NCBI GenBank assembly: GCA_963422465.1
Contig: OY730171.1
Span: 1,860,001-1,924,000 of the forward strand
From: Lichina pygmaea
Lineage: Eukaryota; Ascomycota; Lichinomycetes; Lichinales; Lichinaceae
Length of the DNA: 64,000 nucleotides
Reading direction: 5' to 3'
In this document: one piece after another, positions 34,460 to 46,164 of the stretch
Layout of the letters: every line of letters begins with the position of its first letter
Position numbering within the stretch: position 1 is the first letter of the stretch
Program-made: the position numbers and the translations under genes
Notes under the pieces: model-generated
What the model saw: only the letters and a program-made list of their open reading frames with translations
Database searches by the model: none
Told to the model about the DNA's origin: nothing

Positions 34460-37400
34460 TCAACGGTGTCTCAACCCAAACGCCAACTCTTTGACGAGCC
34501 GTAGTGTTTTCGCTTCGTCCCCGTCGTCCTCGTCGTCCTTGTCGTCCGTGTCGTTGCTGTTTTTGTTCTTGTTGGCGCTACTATTATCGTCTTGTGCCTT
34601 CTTCCTCCTCGTGACGGTGCTGTTACGTGCGTCGTGTCCTCGACGAATAGTATGATCCTGACCTGCGCCGAGCGGTCGACCTCTGCCTCTGCCTCCGCCT
34701 CTGCCCCTGCCCCTGCCCCTACCTCTGCCCCTGCCCCTGCCAGTTCCACCTCTCGTAGAGAAAGGCGCCATCTCACCTTGGTCTGCATTCTCCCCGCTCA
34801 TCCTGCTCCGAGGACTTGAACAAGACAAACTATCTTGGTTCATGCGTTGGCTTCCCGCAACGGATTTACTGCTTGAACTGGCGGCTGGTAAAACGGCAGG
34901 CTCAACGTCACCCTCGTCATTGTCGAGCTCTAATCGGCGCTTGCGAGGGTTGGTCAACACCGTCTTCCCGCTTGATGCTGGGCTGCGCATAGAAGCAGCC
35001 CTTGGTGTCGAGCTCGACTGTTGCAGCGCCGGTGTGATTTCAGCCAGGCGCTGGCTTCTCCGCCTGTGACTTCCCCGGCTGGAGTCGTTCTTGGCCTGTC
35101 TGGCACGAGTCACGATGGTCCGCTTGGTTGTAGCCAGCGGACTCTGCACGGACAGAGCAACCGAGTCTGATATCTTCCGCCGCTTGCTAGTCGGTGCAGA
35201 AATGTCCACGTCGCGACCAGCCCCGTTGCTCTCATGAAGGGACGTCGGCTCCAGCTCTAGCTTCACAGTTGCTGCACGGCTAGTGCCACCAATTGACCCG
35301 TGGCGGGGCGACGCAGACAACGGAGAAGGCGTTGGTGCTCGAGGGGAAAACGACAAGTCCAGATCTGAGAGGGGAGACGATACGGCCGACATGTTGTCGA
35401 CATCGTCGTCCCTCGGCCACGTCGTCATACTCATCTTGACGGGGTCGACCTGGGGATTCTCATCTGTCACGTCCTGCCGCGTCTCATCGTTGGTTTGGCC
35501 ATCTTGAAAAGGCAGCAATGAGGCCGGAGCCGTCACGTGGTGACCCAAACCGGCAGACGCCTGGTCATCGATCGTGATGTCCTCCTGATTGGTATCGCTT
35601 TTCGCTGCCACTTGCACGTCCGTAGCTTCCTCCGACCGATGTGCAAATCCATCAGAGCAACTGATACCATTCGGCTCCAAGCTCTCAGTCTGTCCATCAA
35701 ACTTCAACAGCTCGCCGGGGACGCCTGCGTCGACATATGAAGGGGCTGCGGCAGCGTCGTGCGCCAGATTTTCGGCACCCTTCTCCTCGACAACGTCCAT
35801 CCCAGCCGAGCCAGTTGTCCTACGTGAGCCTGGCTGAAGGTCGAGGTCGTCTGCTGTTTCGTCGCCCACTGCCCTCGCACGCCCTTGGGCACGGGTAACA
35901 GGAACAACAACTTCGAGAGACCGTGAAATCTCAGGCGGCTGCTCAACTGCAGTTTCCGGCGCAGCGCTTTTCGCGGTCGGTATCTGAACCTCGATATGAT
36001 TCTTCTTCACCTTGGCCGCCTTCCGTTTGGCCGTCAAAGGCTTCGATCGTCTGCGTCTGGCAGAGCCCTTGACGCTGCCTTTGGCCGCAGCGGAGGGGTT
36101 GTCGTGCTTCGCAGCAGCTGCGGCGGTACCACTTTCGATGCCCCCCACTGACGTATCGCTTGGCTTCGCCGCCGCCGCCGCCGCCGCCGCCTCGGGTACA
36201 GCAGTCGAGTTGTCAGACGCTGAGACAGCATGACCGTTGGCTGTTCTCCAGGGGTTCTCGTCAACTCGCAATTGATGCACGTCATCGTCGGTTTTGGGCA
36301 CGAAACTGAAGGCTTTGGGAGCATGGCCTGCGCCTTGAAGACGACATGGACTGGCATTGACCGCGGCATCGACCATGACTTGAGCTTGATGGTCACGAGT
36401 AGCGACAGCGTGCAGGTGGTGCCCATGCGTCGGGCATCGCATTGCATTATCGCTTGGATCCAACACCTCGGATTGTATCCGAGATGCTCCCTCTGAGTCG
36501 AGGTTGGCCTCCCTAGCAGCTCCATTCTCGGAAGTCGCACGAACCGGTTTCGTGTCTCGATTCGTGGGCTTCGTCCGCTCAGACTTCCGTAGGCGACGAC
36601 CGACCGCAGCGGCCTCACGCTCCATCCTCCGGATAGCAGCAGCACTAGGCTTCTTCTCCATGGCGGTCTCGACGCCGTGACCAAGCTCGGCATCCGGATA
36701 AGCCCAGTCCGGAATCCTTTCGTTCCCACGCTTCCATGCAGACCACATCGCGAACCTCTTCACCGTACCAAGAGCGTCACCGTAACCCTTAGGGATGGCG
36801 CGCCCAACTCGTTGTCTCGTATCCGCGGTGATCCCGTCCGTCACTTTCCCGTTGGCGATGAGAACGGTCCGGAGCAGAAAACGCATTAGATCAGCTAGGC
36901 CTTCCAGCTCGTGCTGAGAGTAGTAACGGCTCTGAAACTCTGGGCTACCAGGCTCAGCGCAGAATTCAGACTTTGCACATTCCAAATAGCTCGGGACTTC
37001 CCGAGGATACTGCTCGCCGCGGCAGAGCAAGCCTTGTACAGACTCCGGGAGCGGATCGTCCCTGAGATACTTGATGGCCGCAAACCACAGGACCCGTTGG
37101 AAATGTGGATGTCTGAACTTTCTTGGCACCTTGGTGGTCTTCTCAATCTCAGCAACCTGCATCTGCATGCTATAGTGCATCCGCGTCAAAAAGTTTCCTC
37201 CTATGACGAGACTATCCTCCGGAGTCCAGACGGCGTGAATCCAGCCGGACGGGATCAGCATCGTGTCTCCAGCGGTGAGGTCCACGCGGTAGCACTCTTT
37301 CGTCTCATCGGGCAAGAAGGTCTGGTTCTGGGTTGGAGATAGACACCACTGCTCGTATTTCTTCAGGTTCTTGCTCTTGGGTGGGATGAACAGAAATGTC

Positions 37401-39880
37401 TTTTTCCCCTGCAGGATGTGATAAAAGACTGAGGATCCTCCAAAGTCGATGTGGAAGTCGGTGTAGGAATCAGCGACCGACATCAGACAGTACAGCTGAA
37501 CCTTTGGAAAATCATTCTTCTTCTTGAGTTCCGGCGGCCAAACAGAGTCCACTAGGTCCAGCTGCCGCACAACCTTCGGCCGTCTGATCAGCCTGCCAAG
37601 TTTGCTCGTCGAGACTTCTAGGCTGATGACGTTCCTCACGATGGTCCGTTTGCGATTTTCGTAGTAATCGGCCCACTTCTTAAGGTTCCACGACCCGGCC
37701 TCCCCCTGAGATTTGACGTCGATCACCTCGACCTTCTCCTGTGGCCCATACAGCTCGGCAACGCGGCGGACGGTCAAGCCTCGTGGGATGATCATGTCCA
37801 GCTTATCTTGCCCGTCGTCCGTCACGCGACGATAACCAAAGTCTTCGTGAAGCCACGCTTCGATAGCCCCCGTTGAGGTGTACAAGGGTGCGTTCAGATT
37901 GTCAGCGGCATCATCTCTCGATGTCTCCTCGCCGTCTTCCGCGAGCCAATCATCGCGTGGAGGGTTCATCCAGGCCGGTATCACCACAGGCTCCTTCATA
38001 CCGTCCCCCTTTTCAAAGAAGTCCATATTGACTACCTCGGGGGCCAGTCGAGCAAAGTTGTCCGGCAAGAGTTTGACCGTCCTCTCCTTGATCGGCTTGA
38101 TGTACGGATGATTCGGGCTTTCCTTGGACGTCTTAACAACCCCTGCGTTGAGACCAGCGTAGTCGATTGCTGTATGCGCGCGTGAAGACTTTCGCACATC
38201 TGCCTATATCAGAACGGAATGTTAAAGCCAGGCAAAAGTGAGAAACGTACATGTGGTAGGTCCGTGAGTGGAACGGCACGACTCGCATATAAATTTGTCA
38301 ACCGTGCGAACTTCATTCCCCGTCAAGCCAGCGCAGGAGAAGTGGAACCAGCATTGACATCCGTCACATCGAATCCAGGAAGAGTCTTCTTCATCATAGT
38401 AGTCCATCACGGCGGCGGATCTGACCTGACATTTTGCACAACCTGATGCTTGACCGGCGGCGCTGGAGTCCTGATGTAGTGGCAGTTTCGCGGATGGCCT
38501 AGTGTCCTTTGTAAAGCGCTCAAACGCAAGATCCAGCGGCCTCGCTTTCGAGGTCGCGGAAGCCGGTCGAAGGGCAGGATCCTTAAGATCTTTTTGGAAT
38601 ACCGTACTGATTGGAGGGGCAGACTGGCCGCGCCGAGTCGGGGATGGCCGATCGGGCCGGCTGAAAGGCGGGCTCGTGAAGGTATCATTTTCCGCAGAAA
38701 GTACGTTGGCTCTTTCGTCTGGTATCCCTGGAGCCTGACCGGTGGCGTCATGTGTCGAGTCGGGAGGGGCTCCTGGCTCAACACCATTAGGTGCTATGAA
38801 AGACGAGGCCATGGAATTTTGAGCTCGTTCATCGAAGGGCGTCTCCTCCCAAGAGCCTTTCGTATGCTGAAAACCGTTCTGCAAAAAGTCTGATCGACGT
38901 TCTCCTCTCAGAGCCAAGTCAGCTGAGAGAGCGTCTTCTCGTCCAGAAACAGCTCCCACGACCGAAGCCGACCCTTCGAAAGCGAAGGCGGCATTCCCTT
39001 CACCAGGAGTCCGACTTGGCCGGAATGTGGGACTGCCAGTTTCGCCATGGCCGTTGACGTGCGGTAAGACGGCGTGTTCATTGCCGTGAATAGAGTCATA
39101 CTGCTGTTCTATTGGCCCTTCAGCTTGGCTGCCAAGTCCATCGGCCATGCTCCCATACCCATCTTCCGCTCCATACTCCGGCTGTAGGACGCCGTTAGGC
39201 CCGGCGTTCTGACAGATGGCTGAGGGGAGGGATCTCGGAGCAAGGGACGATTCTGAGTTCGCCCGAAGATGATGGGTCTCCCTTCCTTGTGCGGTCTGGC
39301 CGTGAGCGCCGTGCATCGTTCGAGGGCGATTGGTAGGAGACAAGACAACGGCACGGCTGACGTTGAGAAGCAATTCGGCATCGTCGGTGCTGCTCGTCTG
39401 AGCCATCCGAAGCGGAGGGGACCCGCTCATTGTTGTTGCCTCCGCCACCGACGCAATCATTGCTCTCTCCGCATGATCATCCACTTGGCAATTGTGCGCA
39501 ATGCCTGCGCTGAATGCGTGGTCCTGTCGTCTCGAATGTAGCCTGGCGCGTTTCCAGGGCCGTTCCTGAAGCGAATCATAGCCGCTCTCACAGTAGGTTG
39601 GCGACCCACTCGTTGCCAAAGCAATCGTCGCAAAGGCATCCATCGCCGATACACCATGTTGAACTGTCGCGGCCGCGGGGCCGCCCGCTTCATAGTGAGC
39701 CGAATAGCCTGTCCGAGTGCCCCGCCCACGCCATACGTCATGGCTGTTGCCTCCTAGCTGTCTAGCCTTTGGTGCCGCGGGCGAAAGGGGCTCGATCTCA
39801 TAGCGGGGAGGAGGTGAAGGCGTTCGATGACCAATCTGACCGATCTCGCTGGGTCGGATCTGTGCTTTGAAGCTGCTCAT
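34460..39880 (-). CDS. JHD1: JmjC histone demethylase with PHD finger (JHD1/KDM2 type), 1789 aa
   Basis: Predicted nuclear Fe(II)/2-oxoglutarate dioxygenase acting on histone H3 (K36 in the family). Two exons: 39880-38251 and 38199-34460, with a 51-bp intron (GTACGT...CAG); splicing gives HGPTTYVRKSSRAHTAIDYAG, the usual link between PHD finger and JmjC part. The PHD finger lies at about residues 482-534 (CAKCQ, WIRCDGCQCWFHFSC, FICESC). In the JmjC domain the metal ligands are visible: HID at 793-795 and the distal His at 865 (SGWIHAVW), 72 residues apart as in KDM2 enzymes, with the 2-oxoglutarate Lys region GKKTFLFIPP. The N-terminal 480 and C-terminal ~830 residues are disordered, with an Ala-rich run, basic patches and a tail of Gly-Arg dipeptide repeats (GRGRGRGRG). 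The protein is much longer than yeast Jhd1 (about 490 aa). The start is the first ATG after an in-frame stop; the SF3B6 gene is divergent, 452 bp away. Confidence 0.93.
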
Positions 39881-40332
39881 GGCTGCAAGCGTCCGGCTGG
39901 GGGAGCTCAGCTAGCCCGGCGCACCTGGTGATTGTGTTACTCGTGTGAGGTGGCGGAAGAGGGTGCTGAAAGCCTTTTCAGAGGAGTCCGGTGAATATTA
40001 TTCTCTCAACACGCCTCTTCTTCATCTTGAATAGATCAAAGAGCTGATGACGATGGGGGTTATTGCAGGTTTAGGGCTTTGGGGGGTTGTTGACGGGTGC
40101 TGGTGATAGAGGGCCCCATACTCGATTACATAATCAAGCTACCGGTACCGTAGTACCCCGGGGGCTTCACTGGGCTGCATTGGTGGGGCATTTACGATGG
40201 ACAAGGATCAATCCTTTGACACAGAATAGCCAAACCTCCTTCCTCAAGCATTAAGCAAGCCAAGGAATTCCTAGCATCCCGCAGTCTTTACAGTCTAGGT
40301 CACGTGGGTTGTCATACAGAGCACATCGAGAT
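39881..40332. promoter_or_regulatory. Shared divergent promoter of JHD1 and SF3B6
   Basis: 452 bp between the two start codons. It includes an E-box (GTCACGTG, 40299-40306) close to the SF3B6 start and a TTGAATAG/A-rich stretch near 40030. No TATA box stands out. Confidence 0.5.
40299..40306. promoter_or_regulatory. E-box GTCACGTG
   Basis: Matches the RTCACGTG consensus of Cbf1-like bHLH factors, 27 bp before the SF3B6 start codon. The same octamer type lies upstream of the small gene at 46589-46840. Confidence 0.4.
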
Positions 40333-40980
40333 ATGAGTCGTGGTGGAAAGCTCGCGCCAGAAATCAACCGGTACGCAGACTTGGTAACGACTTGACGAGT
40401 TTGATGTCGAGCCACTGGCTAACGAGCTCTATGGATGCAGTGCCCTGTTCGTCAAGAATCTGAGGTATTGTCCTCAACCCTTTGGCTCTGCCCCCGCTGC
40501 CGTCAGCATCATGACATCTCAAGCTGATGGGATCTAGCTACAACGTGACTCCGGAGGAGTTGTTCGATCTTTTCGGCAAGTTTGGCCCTGTTCGGTATGT
40601 TGTTACCTGTGCCGTACGGCTCTTGAATTCCACAGCGTGAAGAAGGAACCCTGAAGTGGAAGGGACGCTAATTCGAGCAACAGGCAGATCCGCCAGGGTA
40701 TTGCCAACAACACCAAAGGCACCGCCTTCGTGGTCTTTGAGGATGTCATGGACGCGAAGCAAGCCTGCGACAAGCTGAACGGGTTCAATTTTCAGAACCG
40801 ATATCTCGTCGGTGAGTTGGACCACACGCATTGGGCCATGTTGAGAGGCGTGAGTTAAAGGTGACACGCTTCATCGCAGTACTGTACCACCAGCCAGAGA
40901 AGATGGCCAAGTCGAAAGAGGATCTGGCGCAGCGCCAGGAGAACTTGGAGAAGCTCAAGAGACAGCACGGTATCGACTGA
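40333..40980 (+). CDS. SF3B6: Splicing factor 3b subunit 6 (p14/SF3b14a), RRM protein, 115 aa
   Basis: Component of U2 snRNP SF3b that contacts the branch-point adenosine. Found only by joining five small exons: 40333-40370, 40441-40464, 40538-40594, 40684-40811, 40880-40980. The introns are 70, 73, 89 and 68 bp, all GT-AG with consistent phases. The product begins [20 protein letters not shown] and contains RNP2 (ALFVKNL) and RNP1 (KGTAFVVF) of a single RRM, then [13 protein letters not shown], and ends in a Lys/Glu/Gln-rich helix ([11 protein letters not shown]). Human p14 is 125 aa with the same layout. Exon 2 is just 24 nt. Four introns in 348 coding bases is dense for this window. Confidence 0.96.
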
Positions 40981-41226
40981 CGACGTTTGAGGTCACATGT
41001 GGATTGGCCCTGGCTGGCTGCATGGGTCAGACTAGTCACGGCGGCGCTTGGTGGGTCCCCATCACAGGGGCGATGGGCGTTGGAGTCCGCCAGGACTATT
41101 GTTCTTGCGTCACGGCGATTGAAGGCACATGATTGCGACGGGGCTATGACCACGATTTTGAGCCTTTGATAGGCCTAAGGCAGCTTTTCAGTGAGGAAAT
41201 GCTGAGCCGTCGCATGGCCCAGCGAG

Positions 41227-41426
41227 NNNNNNNNNNNNNNNNNNNNNNNNNNNNNNNNNNNNNNNNNNNNNNNNNNNNNNNNNNNNNNNNNNNNNNNNNN
41301 NNNNNNNNNNNNNNNNNNNNNNNNNNNNNNNNNNNNNNNNNNNNNNNNNNNNNNNNNNNNNNNNNNNNNNNNNNNNNNNNNNNNNNNNNNNNNNNNNNNN
41401 NNNNNNNNNNNNNNNNNNNNNNNNNN
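41227..41426. other. Assembly gap, 200 N
   Basis: Exactly 200 N, so the size is likely a placeholder. It removes the 5' part of the STIMATE-family gene. Confidence 0.99.
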
Positions 41427-42056
41427 GTCACTCCACTCGGGAAGCCTCCGGAGTCGATCCAGTCAGGAAACTATGGCGACCCCCCCAAGTCGTCCTGGTG
41501 GGCCAAACAATGTCTCATCTACTTCGTCAGCCTTCTAGGAATGAAGTCTTGCGTGCTAGTCTTCTTTAACCTGTTCCCCTGGATTTCTCGGGTCGGAGAC
41601 TGGGCTCTGGCGTGGACCGAGGGCAACGCGGCGCTTCAGGTGGCTTTCGTCATGCTGATCTTCCCTCTGATCATGAACGCGTTGCAGTACTATATCATCG
41701 ACAGCTACATCAAGAACAAAGTGCAGGCCGACGGAGAGGGGGCGTCAGGCTTTGGTGCCGAGGACGACGACGACGGCGCCCGTGACGATAGCCGCAGGAG
41801 GCTATATCAATCGTTAGACGAGTCTGACACGATGTCGGTCGCCTCCGACAGGCCCGAAGACGCGCTCGTCAAAGGGATGGAAGGGGTTCACGAAGCAATA
41901 CGCACACCTCGAGACCCTGACACGCAGGAGTCCAAGTCGCGCCCTTCGCCCGGAGGGGGTGTTGGCGGCTTTGAGGAATATGAGCCGGCGACGGATGGCG
42001 AGTCGAAGGATGTCCCAGAGTCCTCAAGCAGCGGAGGACCAGATTCTCGCCGGTGA
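41427..42056 (+). CDS. Vacuolar membrane protein, STIMATE/TMEM110 family, 5' end lost in gap
   Basis: The first codon after the gap is in frame (VTPLGKPPESIQSGNYGDPP), and 209 residues follow to the TGA at 42054. WWAKQCLIYFVSLLGMKSCV and FPLIMNALQYYIIDSYIKNK are the conserved membrane segments of the fungal 'vacuolar membrane protein' family related to human STIMATE. The acidic, Ser/Asp-rich tail is cytosolic and variable. The N-terminal spans must lie in or before the gap; I could not find them in 40981-41226, so at least one exon is missing. Yeast Ypl162c is the likely counterpart (vacuole, role poorly known). Confidence 0.85.
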   Translation, partial: VTPLGKPPESIQSGNYGDPPKSSWWAKQCLIYFVSLLGMKSCVLVFFNLFPWISRVGDWALAWTEGNAALQVAFVMLIFPLIMNALQYYIIDSYIKNKVQADGEGASGFGAEDDDDGARDDSRRRLYQSLDESDTMSVASDRPEDALVKGMEGVHEAIRTPRDPDTQESKSRPSPGGGVGGFEEYEPATDGESKDVPESSSSGGPDSRR

Positions 42057-42678
42057 CCGTGTTGGGAAGCAACTCGTGCACACTTTCGGTCAGCACCCGC
42101 CCTCACTTCGGCTCTCGGCTCTACAACATCACCCCTTTTCGGGTCGCATTCACAGCAAGGGGGACCTTCGGTGTATATACTCGACGGCAAGGGAACGAGC
42201 ACGTTGCGTCTTCTGCATAATTATAGCGTTATTGCTTGCGTTGATTTTGGAGGATCGGTTTCCATCCTTAAACAATACAACGAGTGCGATCGAGTGACTG
42301 GCACTTGGCGTACAGTATCGTTCTCGATTCGACATGATACTTGCTCTCTATGGCATCCTTTGGGGCGTTCTCGTGACGTCACTGAAAGCTGTGACCTTAA
42401 AGTCTGGTGCAACAGTATGGGAACGTGGAGTGGACGCTTGGCTACGGTCTATAAATTTCTAGAATCGCCACTTGTCCTTGTCGTGTTGAAATATATTGAC
42501 TGATGAGGCGTGCTTGGAGCATGTTTTGAGATGCTCCGAGGCTTGCTTGCTTGCTTTGAGACTGCCTGACGGAAGGCATGAAGTAATTGGCTGTGAAGAA
42601 GTTAAACTAGGCTTTAACAACCTTTTGATTTTCTTCCCAGTGCTTAGCCCCTGTCATCAAGTCAAGAACCACGACGAG
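42057..42678. other. Spacer: 3' end of STIMATE gene and leader of UTP18
   Basis: No separate gene seen. A TTTTCTTCCCAG at about 42629-42640, shortly before the UTP18 ATG, could be the acceptor of an intron in the 5' leader. Confidence 0.45.
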
Positions 42679-44789
42679 ATGTCCATAGACGAGAGGGAAG
42701 AAGAAAACCCAGCGAAGCAGCGAGACGTCAAAGCCAAGGATGCCACCGAAGAGGAACTTGAAAGGCTGGTCTTTGGCGATGACGCCGGCTTTCGCGACGG
42801 CTTGCGCAAGCACACAAGACCGGGCCTGAACGCTGCATCGAGAAACGAGGACGAGCATGGCGAAGATCAACAGGGCGATTTCGACGATGATTTTGCGGGC
42901 CTGAAAGACTCTGAGGTCAGATGCGACCTTTTCTTGACAGAGCACCTGGCTGACCAGTATCCAAAACAGCTGTTTTACGTTGATGCTGGCCATCCTGAGC
43001 CTCCACAGGAAGGCTCAGCTGTAGCCGCCAATTCTCGGAACGACGGAGAGGAGGAAGAGGATGGCGCGCACGGAGCAACAGATCCTCCTGCGTGGGAGGA
43101 CAGCGACGATGAGCGGATCACGGTGTCTCTCGCGACGACGGCACGACTACGGAAGCTGCGCAAGTACGAAGGCGAAGACCTGGTCAGCGGCAGAGAGTAC
43201 ACCAAACGACTGAGAAGACAGTATGGGCCAGCTCCATGAGAATCCGTTCGTGAGTACGTTTGGTTGACGAGGGCATTGCGCGGGAACCAGGTTCGAACGC
43301 TTGCATCCAATGCCGGAATGGGTACGGTATGCCACGACACAGCAGCACCTGAGGCGGCGCAGGAGCGAGGCGGCGGCCGGTCAGAGAGCGGCTACGGACG
43401 CGGACGACTTGCCGATCGACGACATGGATCTCGATGATAGCGAGCTCTCGGCACAGCCGCTGGCGGATCTCCTTCGGAACCCTGGCAGTCTGGCGCCATC
43501 CGGAAGGACTTCCAATGCGAAGCGCAAACGGCTGCGGCCAGAGGTGATCAGTATCCAGCGGACGAGAGACGTGGGCGACGTTCAGCCTGTGAGTGGGCTG
43601 CCTTTCCGCGCCGCGTCCTGAGAGTTACAGCTGACAGGCATCTCGATAGTCTGCGATTACGTCCCTCGATTTCCACCCGAAATACCCGATGCTGCTCTCG
43701 TCTGGGCCGGCCTCGACCATGTATATCCACCGCGTGTCCCCTTCGGACTCGGTCGATCCGAACCCGCTCTTGACGTCGGTCCACGTCCGACACACGAACA
43801 TCGCCACCTCGACCTTCCATCGCCCGGACGGTGAGCGTATCTTCGTGTCCGGGCCCCGACGGTACTTCCACATCTGGGACCTGCCGTCGGGCTCGATCGA
43901 GAAGGTCAGCAGTATCGAGGCCCACAACAAGGAGCACCGTGACATGGAGCGCTTCAGGCTGTCGCCCTGCGGACGGTGGATGGCCATCGTCGGCGTCCAA
44001 CGAGGCAGGGCCGGCGCCGGGGTGGTCAACATCCTGGACGCGGGCACGACGCAGTGGATCGCCGAGGTGCGCATCACCAGCCACGGCGGCGTCGCGGACT
44101 TTGCCTGGTGGCGCAACGGCGACGGCCTCTGCGTCGCCGGCCGGGCAGGCGACATGTTCGAGTATCTCGTGTCGGAACGGCGCGTCGTCGCCCAATGGAC
44201 GGACGAAGGCGCCGTCGGCACGACGGTCATCGGTCTGGGTGGGAGGGCATCCGGGAGCGAACCCAGGCGCGAGCCGTCCAGGTCATCTGCGGCGGCTTCA
44301 TCTCTATCAGCCCTCGGAGGCGATCGGTACATGGCGGTCGGAAGCACAAGCGGGATCATCAACATCTACGACCGGCGCAGCATCTCGACCACCGTCGCCG
44401 CCAGCACCACCACCACCACCACCACCACCACCAGAGCCGCGGTCCTTCAATCTCCCCCCTCATCCCCTCCTCCGGCCGCAGCCACGGCCTCCTCCGCCGC
44501 GCAGTTCCAGATGCTGTCGCCGAAACCGCTCAAGACGATCGAGAACCTCACGCGGCCGGTGAGCACCGTCGTCTTCTCGCCGGACGGACAGCTCTTGGCC
44601 GTGGCATCGCGCTCGCAGAAGGACGCCTTCCGGCTCGTGCATCTTCCGTCCTGCACCGTCTATCGCAACTGGCCGACGCACCAGACGCCCCTCGGCCGCG
44701 TCACCGCCGTCGCCTTCTCGCCCGACTCGTCCATCCTCGCCGTCGCAAACGACGCCGGCAGGTTGAGGCTGTGGAACGTCTTGGCGTGA
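42679..44789 (+). CDS. UTP18: U3 snoRNP-associated WD40 protein Utp18, 659 aa
   Basis: Nucleolar small-subunit processome factor for 18S rRNA maturation; Utp18 also docks the exosome helicase Mtr4. Exons: 42679-43220, 43291-43588, 43650-44789; introns of 70 and 61 bp (GTATGG...CAG, GTGAGT...TAG). Splicing restores YTKRLRRQFERLHPMPEWV and VQPSAITSLDFHPKYPMLL, both diagnostic. The acidic N-terminal region (residues 1-170) is followed by WD40 repeats from about residue 285 to the end (FHPKYPMLLSSGP, RYFHIWDLPSG, STVVFSPDGQLLAVAS, AFSPDSSILAVANDAGRLRLWN). Inserts unusual for the family are an Arg/Ser loop and an eight-Thr run coded by ACC repeats (about 44404-44432) followed by a Pro/Ala stretch, between two blades. 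The ORF is open upstream to 42496, but the family start is MSIDEREEE at 42679. Confidence 0.94.
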
Positions 44790-45067
44790 TGGGACGTACG
44801 GTCAGACGTGCTCGCCGTCGCTGCTTCGTCGCAGAGCACGTCTCACGAGAGGCCGTCTGTTCTCTACTGCTTTCTCCTCTTCTCTCCTCTCCTCTTTTCT
44901 CTTCTCTTCTCTTCACGTCTCTCTCCCCCCCATCCCTCCTTTTCAACGCCCCATTCCCCTCCGCTCTTTCTTTCTTTCTTTCTTTCTTTCCACAGCACGT
45001 CCCATCAAACGTCCCATCAAAGAAACATTCACCGCCACCCAGACAGAAACTCCCAGCAGAAAGGGGT

Positions 45068-45090
45068 GGGGGGGGGGGGGGGGGGGGGGG
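45068..45090. repeat. Poly-G tract, 23 bp
   Basis: Uninterrupted G run in the convergent spacer after UTP18. Confidence 0.85.
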
Positions 45091-45317
45091 AAGACCATCC
45101 ACAACATCACGGTGCGTACGCAAAAAAAAAAGAAGAAAAAGGAGAGGCAAGAGACTACGACGAGTAAAGACACGAGCAGGAGTGTGGAGTGTGAGCTAGA
45201 TGACGTAGAATAACCTGTGCATGACTCGTCCGTTGCAAGTTACGAGTACTGTTGGGAAGGTGGGTGCTTATGGTCATCTGTCAAGGAACCGAATGCCGGC
45301 ATGCCTTTACCATGTAA

Positions 45318-45450
45318 GCTCCGTACAGTACTGTACGTTGTTTTTGAAAACGCACCGATGGATGCTGGTACAGTACGGAGTAATGCGCTCACCACGTACG
45401 GAACGTACTGTACGTACCTTGGGTTTGGAAATCAACCGTGCATGTACAGT
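45318..45450. repeat. GTAC/TACGTA palindrome cluster
   Basis: CCGTACAGTACTGTACG, GGTACAGTACGGAGTAA and GTACGGAACGTACTGTACG words packed in about 130 bp, on the 3' side of two convergent genes. Confidence 0.75.
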
Positions 45451-45558
45451 AGGTATCAGTAGTCCTAGCCATGAAAAGCATTTTGGCTGGAAACTGTCGT
45501 CCCTCGTGGACTACAGGGGCTCTGTAGCTTTGGTATCACAGATGGAATTGGGGATATC

Positions 45559-46164
45559 TTACGTCTGTTGGGTGGATCTGCGAGGGCGCAGTGGGACGGC
45601 GACGGCATCGTCCATGTCGTCGCTTTCCGAGGATACTGTCTCGCTGTCGTCTGACGACGCCTCTCGCTCATGCTCATGCTCATCCTCGTCTTCGGCCTCG
45701 TCCTCGTTCCGGGTACCATCTCCCAGGTCCACGTCCACGTCATCGTCGGCGCCTCCCTCGACGAGCGCCAAATCACCCGTCTCGCCCAGAGACAGAAGAC
45801 AAGCTTCCTCCAGGAGCACGCCCAACGCCAACAAGGCCGTCTCATCCATGCTGTACCAATCGCCCGCTCGCCCCCGGGCACGTGTCGCGCGGGCGTAGTA
45901 GTCCGAGGCATATGCATGGATTGCCTGCAGCATGTCTGACGCAGGCAGGAGCGTTCCATCAGGCAGACCCGCCGGCGGGAAGAAGGCTGCTGGGAAGAAG
46001 CTTGAGGGGTCTTGCGGGCGTTTCTTGGAAGGATTTTTGGGCTGTCTCTTAGACCGGTGCTCGGTGCCAGAGGTCGGAAGGTCTTGCATGTCCGGCCTGT
46101 CGAGAAGCTCTTCATCTTCGAGGTCTTCTGTTGTGCCAGCCAATGCGTCGGTGATGGTAACCAT
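45559..46164 (-). CDS. Small conserved acidic ascomycete protein, unknown function, 201 aa
   Basis: The first ATG of the frame is at 46164 (MVTITDALAG); the longer ORF to 46353 begins at a TTG directly after an in-frame stop. The conserved core (about residues 75-135) is SDMLQAIHAYASDYYARATR followed by DWYSMDETALLALGVLLEEA and LGETGDLALVEG. I recall this core from uncharacterised mould proteins but know no function. The C-terminus is a Asp/Glu/His-rich tail with EDEDEHEHER and Ser-Asp repeats, typical of nuclear or nucleolar proteins. The gene may have an upstream exon: an ORF at 46589-46840 has a GTACGT donor whose phase fits an acceptor (GATCAG) at about 46310, but this is not proven. Confidence 0.6.
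   Translation of the reverse strand: MVTITDALAGTTEDLEDEELLDRPDMQDLPTSGTEHRSKRQPKNPSKKRPQDPSSFFPAAFFPPAGLPDGTLLPASDMLQAIHAYASDYYARATRARGRAGDWYSMDETALLALGVLLEEACLLSLGETGDLALVEGGADDDVDVDLGDGTRNEDEAEDEDEHEHEREASSDDSETVSSESDDMDDAVAVPLRPRRSTQQT

Larger units (their letters stand above)
44790..45558. other. Convergent 3' spacer
   Basis: Pyrimidine-rich sequence (44868-44995, with CTTTT and TTTC repeats), a 23-G tract (45068-45090), an A-rich run and a GTAC cluster (45318-45450). No gene. Confidence 0.55.

Noticed and set aside
41133-41226. Possible 5' exon of the STIMATE-family gene before the gap
   Set aside because: The frame that reads through N joins these codons only by chance of gap length; the translated part does not resemble the family N-terminus.
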